Shown here one piece after another: positions 1-4,985 of a DNA stretch of 5,626 bases. A program made the translations under genes and the position numbers. Each line of letters begins with the position of its first letter. Within the stretch, counting starts at the first letter, position 1. The DNA is from an uncultured Clostridia bacterium (lineage in GTDB: Bacteria > Bacillota_A > Clostridia > Oscillospirales > Oscillospiraceae): positions 1 through 5,626 of the forward strand of contig CASEPH010000342.1 of NCBI GenBank assembly GCA_949289625.1. Reading direction: 5' to 3'. The notes beneath the pieces were generated by a model, which was not told the origin of the DNA, did no database searches, and saw nothing but the letters and a program-made list of their open reading frames with translations.

Positions 1-330
1 CTGAGCGGCGGTACATGGCGCACCATGTACGACAACCTGAGCACCATGCAGAACTATACGCTGGATGCCTCGCCTGCAGCACTTGGTTTGGCTTCCAACG
101 AGTATGTGACCCAGTTTATGGTGTCCTTCGGCGTGGTGCCCGCCAATTTCCGACAGGTGGAGGCACCGAGAGTCTATTGCAATGTAGTCTCTTGGCTCAC
201 TGGTGGCACCCAGTTCGTTAACCAGGCAGATGTGGGCGGTGTCTATGACGGACAGTGGATCATGGCAACCAGCCGTTGGGTAACCAAGGTTTATAAGCCT
301 TCCGAGCCCCTTCCCAGAACGGGATATTGA
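1..330 (+). CDS. 3' end of an unrecognised protein of the conjugation module (5'-truncated)
   Basis: The frame is open from the first base of the window to a TGA at 328-330, giving the last 109 residues of a longer protein. The ATGs at 25 and 46 are probably internal methionines: no ribosome binding site precedes them and the frame continues upstream without a stop. I do not recognise the family. The fragment has no membrane segment. It is rich in aromatic and beta-branched residues, with stretches such as VYDGQWIMATSRWVTKVY near the end, which suggests a beta-rich soluble or surface domain. The protein ends in LPRTGY followed directly by the stop. It lies just upstream of T4SS genes and is followed by a hairpin, so it probably belongs to the transfer operon, perhaps as an exported or pilus-associated component. 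That role is inferred from position only. Confidence 0.6.
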   Translation: MSGGTWRTMYDNLSTMQNYTLDASPAALGLASNEYVTQFMVSFGVVPANFRQVEAPRVYCNVVSWLTGGTQFVNQADVGGVYDGQWIMATSRWVTKVYKPSEPLPRTGY

Positions 331-349
331 TCCAATTCCATTACATCCA

Positions 350-377
350 GGAGGGTCGCCCAATTGGGCGGCCCTCC
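350..377 (+). terminator. Hairpin after the first gene (terminator or attenuator-like)
   Basis: A 12-bp stem (350-361 with 366-377) closes on an AATT tetraloop. All positions pair, with one U-G wobble at 356/371. A short TTTT run follows at 380-383, and the ribosome binding site of the next microgene starts at 384. The stem is strong but the U-tract is short, so it may be a partial terminator, an attenuator or an mRNA-stabilising structure. Confidence 0.6.
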
Positions 378-398
378 CATTTTGAGGAGGAACTATCT

Positions 399-497
399 AT
401 GAGCAGAGGAGAACAAAAGGTTCAACGGCCTTTCAACTGGTTTCAGCTCGGAGGAAAGGTACACCGGTTCCAGCTCGATATTTATAAGAAAGGGTGA
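399..497 (+). CDS. 32-residue basic microprotein upstream of the DUF3852-like gene
   Basis: ATG at 399 is preceded by GAGGAGG at 384-390 with 8 nt spacing, as good a ribosome binding site as those of the large genes here. The frame runs 32 codons to TGA at 495-497. The product begins MSRGEQKVQRPFNWF and is strongly basic (seven Lys/Arg plus one His against two acidic residues). It has no hydrophobic segment and contains a short internal echo, FQLGGKV and FQLDIYK. Its stop codon lies immediately after the AAGGG that serves as ribosome binding site for the gene at 503, so ribosomes finishing here are well placed to restart there. I do not recognise a family. It could be a real small protein of the transfer module or a translated leader controlling its neighbour. 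The start and ribosome binding site are seen directly; function is unknown. Confidence 0.55.
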   Translation: MSRGEQKVQRPFNWFQLGGKVHRFQLDIYKKG

Positions 498-502
498 TTA
501 AC

Positions 503-838
503 ATGAAGTTGAAAAAATACTTACGTGCCTTTTGTGTGATTTCCCTTATGGCGATTTTACTCGCCGTCCCCGCATTTGCAGCTGGCGGTGATGTGGCTGG
601 TGCAGTGGAACAGACCTGGGACGATGCCGCAACGCAAATCAAAACAGTCGTGGACAATGTGGTTTTTCCTGCCCTGAGCATGATCCTTGCCATTGCATTC
701 TTTGTGAAGCTGGGAATGTCGTACTTCGATTACCGCACAAGGGGACAATTCGAATGGACTGGTCCGGCAATCCTCTTTGTATGCCTTATCTTCGTGCTGT
801 TGGCCCCCAATTACATCTGGGGCATCGTCGGCATCTAA
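503..838 (+). CDS. DUF3852-like small membrane protein of the T4SS module (possible VirB2-like subunit)
   Basis: This 111-residue protein has a clear signal peptide: basic MKLKKYLR, a hydrophobic core, and a probable cleavage site AFA|AGG after residue 26. Two membrane segments follow, at about 54-74 and 87-108, separated by a polar loop (FDYRTRGQFEWT). This plan, a cleaved leader and two helices, is that of VirB2-type pilins. The sequence pattern matches what I remember of DUF3852 proteins from Clostridia conjugative elements. It is not Maff2, which has no such leader. I chose ATG 503 because AAGGG at 490-494 sits 8 nt upstream; a GTG at 494 would add three residues (MIN) but has no good ribosome binding site. 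It overlaps nothing and lies just after the 32-codon microgene, with probable translational coupling. The family call is moderate and the pilin-like role is inferred. Confidence 0.8.
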   Translation: MKLKKYLRAFCVISLMAILLAVPAFAAGGDVAGAVEQTWDDAATQIKTVVDNVVFPALSMILAIAFFVKLGMSYFDYRTRGQFEWTGPAILFVCLIFVLLAPNYIWGIVGI

Positions 839-845
839 GAACTGA

Positions 846-884
846 TAGCCGCACCCTCTCCTGATTGGGAAGAGGGTGCGGTTA
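846..884 (+). terminator. Hairpin after the DUF3852-like gene
   Basis: A 14-bp stem (846-859 with 871-884, one G-U wobble at 848/882) is extended by two inner C-G pairs around a bulged A870, leaving the loop TGATTG. TTTT follows at 887-890, and the next ribosome binding site starts at 896. It begins seven bases after the stop codon. The structure suits an intrinsic terminator or partial attenuator that would raise the yield of the upstream small protein relative to the downstream channel protein. Confidence 0.65.
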
Positions 885-913
885 CCTTTTGTGGGAGGAG
901 GTGATAGTGCCTA

Positions 914-1807
914 ATGTTTATTTGGGATTTTGTAGCCAATCCCATTATGGATGCTCTTATGGATTGGTTTTACAGTCAGGTCGTTGGCTTTCTCGGCGCA
1001 TTTTTTGCCCAGATGGGCAATATGGGTGCGGAACTTTTTGAATTGGAATGGGTGCAAGCTGTTGTCCTATTCTTCTCCCAACTCGGTTGGGCTCTGTATG
1101 GCGTCAGTCTGGTCGTTTCTGGTTTTGAGTGCGGAATAGAATATATTTCTGGCCGTGGCAATATCCAACAGGCTGCATTAAATGCCATTAAGGGTTTTCT
1201 GGCAGTGAACCTGTTTACCGTTGTTCCAGTTCGCCTGTATTCGTTATCCGTTGCGCTGCAAGGGACCTTTGCACAAGGTATCACCGGAGCCGGTTCAGGC
1301 ATTGGAGATCTTGGCGCGGCAATTTTGGAAAACATGGAGTCTACTTCCTTAACGGAGATCGCGGCTGCTGGCCACTGGGGAATTGGCACCAACCCACTCA
1401 TGCTGATCTTCTGCATAATTTTGATGGCTTATGCTGTGATCAAGGTATTTTTCGCAAATCTAAAAAGGGGCGGCATTCTTCTCATCCAGATCGCGGTTGG
1501 AAGCCTCTATATGTTTTCAATCCCTAGAGGATACACCGATGGATTCACCCAGTGGATGAAGCAAGTGATTGGCTTATGCCTTACCGCTTTCCTGCAGGCC
1601 ACCATATTGGTGGCAGGGCTGATGGTATTCAGCGAGCATGCTCTGCTGGGATTAGGTCTGATGCTTTCTGCTGGCGAGGTGCCCAGGATCGCAGGGACAT
1701 TTGGTCTGGACACCACTACCAGAGCCAATATCATGTCGGCAGTCTATACAGCTCAAGCAGCTGTCAACACCACCCGCTCGCTCGTGCAGGCGGCAACAAC
1801 CAGATAA
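914..1807 (+). CDS. TrbL/VirB6-like multi-pass conjugal transfer protein
   Basis: This 297-residue integral membrane protein probably forms the polytopic inner-membrane channel of the T4SS, the role of VirB6/TrbL. Hydrophobic segments are visible at about 18-35, 46-70, 92-118, 160-181, 186-203 and 216-240. A glycine-rich loop (GITGAGSGIGDLG, about 122-134) lies between the third and fourth. The conserved-looking stretch SGFECGIEYISGRG (69-82) and the polar C-terminal tail (GLDTTTRANIMSAVYTAQ, about 264-281) fit the family seen in Clostridia conjugative elements; I believe the database name may be DUF6045, but this is from memory. ATG 914 is preceded by AGGAGGTGAT at 896-905, almost a perfect match to the 16S rRNA 3' end. 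It lies between the DUF3852-like gene and the RHH gene, in the usual place for a VirB6 homologue ahead of virB3/virB4. The role is inferred from topology and context. Confidence 0.82.
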   Translation: MFIWDFVANPIMDALMDWFYSQVVGFLGAFFAQMGNMGAELFELEWVQAVVLFFSQLGWALYGVSLVVSGFECGIEYISGRGNIQQAALNAIKGFLAVNLFTVVPVRLYSLSVALQGTFAQGITGAGSGIGDLGAAILENMESTSLTEIAAAGHWGIGTNPLMLIFCIILMAYAVIKVFFANLKRGGILLIQIAVGSLYMFSIPRGYTDGFTQWMKQVIGLCLTAFLQATILVAGLMVFSEHALLGLGLMLSAGEVPRIAGTFGLDTTTRANIMSAVYTAQAAVNTTRSLVQAATTR

Positions 1808-1819
1808 AACTTCTTCCAT

Positions 1820-1893
1820 TATGCTTGCATTTACCGCATCTTCTTTGTTAGGTTTCGTGAATAGCTTTCTACGCTGAACTTATATATGCTTGC
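1820..1893 (+). repeat. 9-bp direct repeat TATGCTTGC in the spacer before the RHH gene
   Basis: TATGCTTGC occurs at 1820-1828 and again at 1885-1893, 65 bp apart. The second copy runs into a small inverted repeat, TTGC-TTT-GCAA (1890-1900). Both copies lie in the 116-bp spacer upstream of a gene for a probable RHH DNA-binding protein, so they could be operator half-sites. Two 9-bp copies may also be chance. Confidence 0.35.
1858..1886 (+). promoter_or_regulatory. Weak candidate promoter upstream of the RHH gene
   Basis: The longest intergenic spacer (1808-1923) holds TATATA at 1881-1886, a fair -10 box. The -35 region at the right distance (TGAATA, 1858-1863, 17-bp spacing) matches the consensus at only three of six bases. 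The spacer is A+T-richer than its flanks and has no strong hairpin, unlike the other spacers. A start of transcription here is plausible but unproven. Confidence 0.2.
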
Positions 1894-1923
1894 TTTGCAA
1901 TTACACAAGAAGGAGGTCAGGAT

Positions 1924-2226
1924 ATGGCGGAAGACATCAAGAATCTTTGCGCTCCAATCCCATCCGCTCTGCATGCACAGGTTCGTGAAAATCAGGAAGC
2001 TTCCGGCAAGACCCTCGGCCAGTACATGACCTGGCTGATCACTCAATTCTACGAATACGAAAAAGGAGGAACTCCCAATATGGCTGACAACAAGAGAACC
2101 GTGGCATTCCAGGTCCCGGCAGATCTGTTCGAACAGTTCAAGGCGTATCTGGAAAAGAATCACATCAAGCAGAACGCATTCTTCTTGGACTGCATCCAAC
2201 GAGCCCTTGCAGATGAGGCAGAATAA
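1924..2226 (+). CDS. Tandem ribbon-helix-helix-like protein, probable DNA-binding regulator or accessory factor
   Basis: This 100-residue protein has two similar halves (about 5-46 and 57-98). Each has the outline of an RHH fold: a short strand ending in a proline (LCAPIPSALHAQ; TVAFQVPADLFEQ), a helix, a polar turn, and a second helix with alternating hydrophobics (TLGQYMTWLITQFY; QNAFFLDCIQRAL). RHH proteins normally dimerise to bind DNA through the paired strand, so two copies in one chain could form a pseudodimer. ATG 1924 follows AAGGAGGTCA at 1910-1919. Residues 47-52, linking the halves, are encoded by an internal ribosome binding site region, and Met53 could start a second product. 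It sits between the virB6-like and virB3-like genes and is followed by a hairpin. Likely roles are regulation of the transfer operon or an oriT accessory protein. Fold and function are inferred from pattern. Confidence 0.7.
   Translation: MAEDIKNLCAPIPSALHAQVRENQEASGKTLGQYMTWLITQFYEYEKGGTPNMADNKRTVAFQVPADLFEQFKAYLEKNHIKQNAFFLDCIQRALADEAE
2062..2082 (+). promoter_or_regulatory. Internal Shine-Dalgarno and in-frame ATG within the RHH gene
   Basis: AAAGGAGG at 2062-2069 is followed after 10 nt by ATG at 2080, in frame with the surrounding gene (codon 53). Translation from here would give a 48-residue single-RHH protein beginning MADNKRTVAFQV, ending at the same stop (2224-2226). MADNKRT also looks like a natural protein N-terminus. 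Confidence 0.5.
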
Positions 2227-2234
2227 ATGCTCAA

Positions 2235-2265
2235 CAATGCCCTGCCGGTAATTGGCAGGGTATTG
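2235..2265 (+). terminator. Hairpin after the RHH gene
   Basis: A 12-bp stem (2235-2246 with 2254-2265, one G-U wobble at 2239/2261) has a 7-nt loop (GGTAATT). It is followed at once by TTTTCTTC (2266-2273). It starts nine bases after the RHH stop codon and is the most terminator-like of the three hairpins. The downstream genes have no obvious promoter of their own in the 38 bp that follow, so read-through is likely. Confidence 0.7.
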
Positions 2266-2303
2266 TTTTCTTCGAATCGAAATGACATCTAGGAGGTGAA
2301 GAT

Positions 2304-2567
2304 GTGTTTATCTATCCTGAAAACCTGAAAGCAAAACCAATGCTTTGGCTTTGGGAACTGCGGGATATTGGTATTATCGGCGTCGGTTTTCTCCTCTCTG
2401 TCCTGGCTTTGAGTCAGGGGGCCGGGATGATACCACTCGTGATTACCGTCCTATTCTCCTTCCTAACTATTCGAGTGGACGGCTCCAGCATCCTGGACTT
2501 TTTACGAAGGGCCGCGTGTTTCCTAATCCTGCAGCAGCAATACTACGAATGGAGGCTTGACCCATGA
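2304..2567 (+). CDS. VirB3/PrgI-like small inner-membrane T4SS protein
   Basis: This 87-residue protein has a short cytoplasmic N-terminus (FIYPENLKAKPMLWLWELRD), two membrane segments (about 21-39 and 41-56) and an amphipathic, basic C-terminal region (DFLRRAACFLILQQQYYEWR). Size, topology and position directly before the VirB4 genes match VirB3/TrbD/PrgI-type proteins, which dock the VirB4 ATPase at the channel. The start is GTG 2304, with AGGAGGTG at 2291-2298. The IYPENLKAK motif falls just after it, as expected for the family N-terminus. An ATG at 2302 overlaps it in another frame but opens only an 8-codon ORF. The next in-frame ATG (codon 13) would remove the N-terminal motif. The stop overlaps the next start as ATGA (2564-2567), so the two genes are translationally coupled. 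The exact subfamily is uncertain. Confidence 0.75.
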   Translation: MFIYPENLKAKPMLWLWELRDIGIIGVGFLLSVLALSQGAGMIPLVITVLFSFLTIRVDGSSILDFLRRAACFLILQQQYYEWRLDP

Positions 2568-3148
2568 CTCGCAAAGAAAAATTGGCTCTTCGGCAACACC
2601 AGTCCACTCGACAGCTCATGGGTATGCAGGGTATTGCATCACATGGAATTACGACTTCCAATTCGGAGCTGGTCTTTTTCCTCATCCGACCCGATAACCT
2701 TTCCGTTCTATCATCCGAGGGTATCCGTGCCAGAGTAACGGCGCTTGCCAACCTCCTGCGGGCAGAGCCCGCTGTGGAGCTCTTGGTTGTCGATTCCAGG
2801 GAGTCCTTCCAACGAAACAAGGAATTCTATCAGAAGAGACTGGAAGAGGAAACGACCCCTGCCATTCGGAAATTGCTGATTGAGGATATGCGTCATCTGG
2901 ATGAAATCCTGTCATCTTCCGCTTCTGCACGAGAATTTGTTTTGATTCTGCGGCGGGATCTGAAGTCGGACATGAGCGAAGGCACCTTGCGCCAATTGGA
3001 GAAAGGTATCTGTGATCATGGGCTGCACGTCCGCCTGGCCGATGAGCAAGATGTAAAACGCTTGCTGGCCGTTTATTACCAGCACGATATAACCACAGAC
3101 TTCTTTCAAGATGTGGATGGAGAAAAGGCGGTGATCGAAAATGGCTAA
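2564..3148 (+). CDS. VirB4 N-terminal-domain-like / TrsD-type conjugation protein
   Basis: This soluble 194-residue protein lies between the VirB3-like and VirB4 genes and has no membrane segment or nucleotide-binding motif. After a basic start (MTRKEKLALR) it contains a strand-helix pattern, SELVFFLIRPDNLSVLS (34-50) and AVELLVVDSRES (70-81). A charged helical stretch follows (about 82-117), then a strand, EFVLILRRDL (124-133). This order resembles the N-terminal domain of VirB4/TraC ATPases and the separate TrsD/TraD proteins that precede the VirB4-like TrsE/TraE on Gram-positive conjugative plasmids such as pGO1/pSK41. The family link is recalled, not searched. Its start overlaps the upstream stop (ATGA), and its end overlaps the VirB4 start by 8 bp (3141-3148). 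It probably binds or completes the VirB4 motor. I judge it an intact separate gene rather than a fragment, because VirB4 downstream has its own good ribosome binding site and N-terminal domain. Confidence 0.65.
   Translation: MTRKEKLALRQHQSTRQLMGMQGIASHGITTSNSELVFFLIRPDNLSVLSSEGIRARVTALANLLRAEPAVELLVVDSRESFQRNKEFYQKRLEEETTPAIRKLLIEDMRHLDEILSSSASAREFVLILRRDLKSDMSEGTLRQLEKGICDHGLHVRLADEQDVKRLLAVYYQHDITTDFFQDVDGEKAVIENG
3125..3136 (+). promoter_or_regulatory. Extended ribosome binding site of the VirB4 gene inside the preceding gene
   Basis: AAGGCGGTGATC matches the complement of the 16S rRNA 3' end at 11 of 12 positions. It ends 4 nt before ATG 3141 and is embedded in codons of the upstream gene. 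It supports independent initiation of the 614-residue VirB4 rather than a frameshift fusion. Confidence 0.6.
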
Positions 3149-4985
3149 GAAGAAAAAACAGAAGAAGAAAAACACACCCTCGAAACAACCCGTAGTATCC
3201 AGGCCCAAGGAGTTCCTGGATCTGATCGCACCGGCTGCAGTTAAGTTCAATACAGACCATTTCATTCTGGGTGGTACATATCGCAGTGTTGTTGCACTTC
3301 GAAGTTATCCCCCCACAACAGAGGAACTGGCTCTACTCCGTAGACTTGGCGAAATGGCTGGTGTCACCCTGCGCCTTTCCGCCAGGCGAGTTACCACAGC
3401 TGAGGAGGATGCTATTATTCATGCAGCCACCAACAAGAACCGGATGGAGCGCAGTAATTTCAGCAACATCAAGCAAAGCGTGACTGCAGAGGAAAAAATC
3501 CAGGATGTCGAAACCCTGATCAAAACAACGCGGCGGCAAACCGAGCCCCTTATCCATTGTTCCTGTTTTTTGGAGCTCACCGCTCCGACCATGGAAGAGC
3601 TCCGTTCCCTGCGCGATGAGGTCAACGCAATTCTCATCCGCTCCAAATTGGGAACAGATCCTCTACTCTTACGTCAGAGAGACGGATTTCTCTCCTCCAA
3701 TCCTGCTGGTCAAAATGCGTTTGGCTCCTTTGCTGAACGTGTGCTGCCTGCATCCAGCGTGGCCAATCTGTACCCAATCAGCTATTCGGGGAAGACAGAT
3801 CCGATGGGCTTTTACGTGGGCCGGGACAAATATGGCTCCAATGTTATCGTGGATCTGGACCGACGAGCCGATGACAAAACCAATGCCAGCGCATTGATAC
3901 TTGGCAACAGCGGTCAAGGAAAAACATATCTGCTCCGGCTCCTACTGTGCAATGTCTTGGAGGCAGGTAAGTGTGCCATCTCTCTGGACTCGGAGCATGA
4001 AATGGAGGATCTCTGCAGAAATCTGGGAGGTTGCTTTCTGGACTTCATGGATGGCAGACATCGCATCAATTTATTGGAACCGCGCCGGTGGGATGATGGT
4101 AGTGAGCCTGATGATCCAGACGCGCCTCCTGCCTTCCACGGTACTCTCTTGGCCCAGCACATCTCATTCCTTCGTGACATCTTCCGTGTCTATAAGGACT
4201 TCGATGTCCCCCACATCGACACTTTGGAGCTGATGATAGAACGGCTCTACCGCAAATGGGGCATCAATGATAAGACGGACTTCTCACGTATGCTTCCTAC
4301 CGATTATCCTATCTTATCAGACCTCTATGACACCATTGAGGATGCCTACCAGAACTATGAAGACGAGGAAGCTCTGAAACTCTATCCTCCCGAAATGCTT
4401 CGGGATCTGCTGCTGGGCCTCCACTCTATGTGCAAAGGTGCGGATGCACGATTCTTTAACGGACATACGAATATCTCGTCTGCGCGTTTCCTTGTGTTCT
4501 GTGTCAAAGGCTTGGACAGCGTCGCGCAAAACCTTCGGGACACCTTGCTGTTTAGTGTGCTCTCATATATGTCTGATCAGCTCCTCAGCGCCGGAAATAC
4601 GGTGGCAGCGATTGATGAGCTGTACTTGTGGCTCACCAATCCGGTAGCTGTCACCTACATTCGAAACTGCCTGAAACGAGTAAGAAAGAAAGAGTCGTCC
4701 CTATTTCTCGCCAGTCAAAACCTGGAAGACTTTGACCAGCCGGGCGTCCGGGAGTTGACTCGCCCCCTTTTTGCAATCCCTACCCATCAATTTATTTTTA
4801 ATGCAGGTGCCATTGATAAAAAGTTCTACATGGAAAACCTCCAGTTGGAGGAAGCGGAGTACGAACTGATTCGTTACCCCCAGAGAGGAGTCTGCCTCTA
4901 CAAATGCGGGACAGACAGACATTTGCTGGCGGTCCATGCTCCTTCCCATAAGGAGCAGCTCTTTGGATCGGCAGGTGGTCGCTGA
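3141..4985 (+). CDS. VirB4-family conjugal transfer ATPase
   Basis: This 614-residue motor ATPase should energise T4SS assembly and substrate transfer at the inner membrane. Walker A is GNSGQGKT (255-262). Walker B with the catalytic glutamate is AAIDELYLW (489-497; Asp492, Glu493). A further motif, LFLASQNLED (521-530), fits the glutamine sensor strand of VirB4/TraC proteins. SLDSEHE (281-287) follows the first core strand, in the position typical of the family. Residues 22-245 form the VirB4 N-terminal region; 250-600 form the RecA-like core with a helical insertion at about 315-430. The N-terminus begins with a lysine-rich tract (KKKKQKKKN, 3-11). The length suits stand-alone Gram-positive VirB4 proteins (about 600-670). 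The start overlaps the upstream gene by 8 bp and the stop overlaps the next start as TGATG. Core motifs are intact, so it is probably active. Confidence 0.93.
   Translation: MAKKKKQKKKNTPSKQPVVSRPKEFLDLIAPAAVKFNTDHFILGGTYRSVVALRSYPPTTEELALLRRLGEMAGVTLRLSARRVTTAEEDAIIHAATNKNRMERSNFSNIKQSVTAEEKIQDVETLIKTTRRQTEPLIHCSCFLELTAPTMEELRSLRDEVNAILIRSKLGTDPLLLRQRDGFLSSNPAGQNAFGSFAERVLPASSVANLYPISYSGKTDPMGFYVGRDKYGSNVIVDLDRRADDKTNASALILGNSGQGKTYLLRLLLCNVLEAGKCAISLDSEHEMEDLCRNLGGCFLDFMDGRHRINLLEPRRWDDGSEPDDPDAPPAFHGTLLAQHISFLRDIFRVYKDFDVPHIDTLELMIERLYRKWGINDKTDFSRMLPTDYPILSDLYDTIEDAYQNYEDEEALKLYPPEMLRDLLLGLHSMCKGADARFFNGHTNISSARFLVFCVKGLDSVAQNLRDTLLFSVLSYMSDQLLSAGNTVAAIDELYLWLTNPVAVTYIRNCLKRVRKKESSLFLASQNLEDFDQPGVRELTRPLFAIPTHQFIFNAGAIDKKFYMENLQLEEAEYELIRYPQRGVCLYKCGTDRHLLAVHAPSHKEQLFGSAGGR

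Noticed and set aside
310..330. LPRTG motif at the end of the first protein as a sortase anchoring signal
   Set aside because: A sortase signal needs a hydrophobic segment and a basic tail after LPXTG. Here one Tyr and the stop codon follow, so anchoring by the usual route is not supported.
503..838. Maff2-family identity for the small membrane protein
   Set aside because: Maff2 proteins as I know them begin MAFF and lack a cleavable leader. This one has a signal peptide and a sequence closer to DUF3852.
976..1416. Long minus-strand ORF opposite the VirB6-like gene
   Set aside because: Its composition is low-quality, it lies wholly within a well-supported + strand gene, and no convincing RBS was seen. 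It is a shadow.
3120..3180. Programmed frameshift joining the 194- and 614-residue proteins
   Set aside because: The shift needed would be +1, the 614-residue frame has a TGA at 3132-3134, no classical slippery site is placed before the TAA at 3146-3148, and a near-perfect RBS (3125-3136) serves ATG 3141.
2682..3260. 192-codon minus-strand ORF spanning the VirB4-N-like gene and the VirB4 start
   Set aside because: It covers two well-supported + strand genes and their overlap, and its protein looks like random antisense translation with many Arg, Cys and Pro residues.
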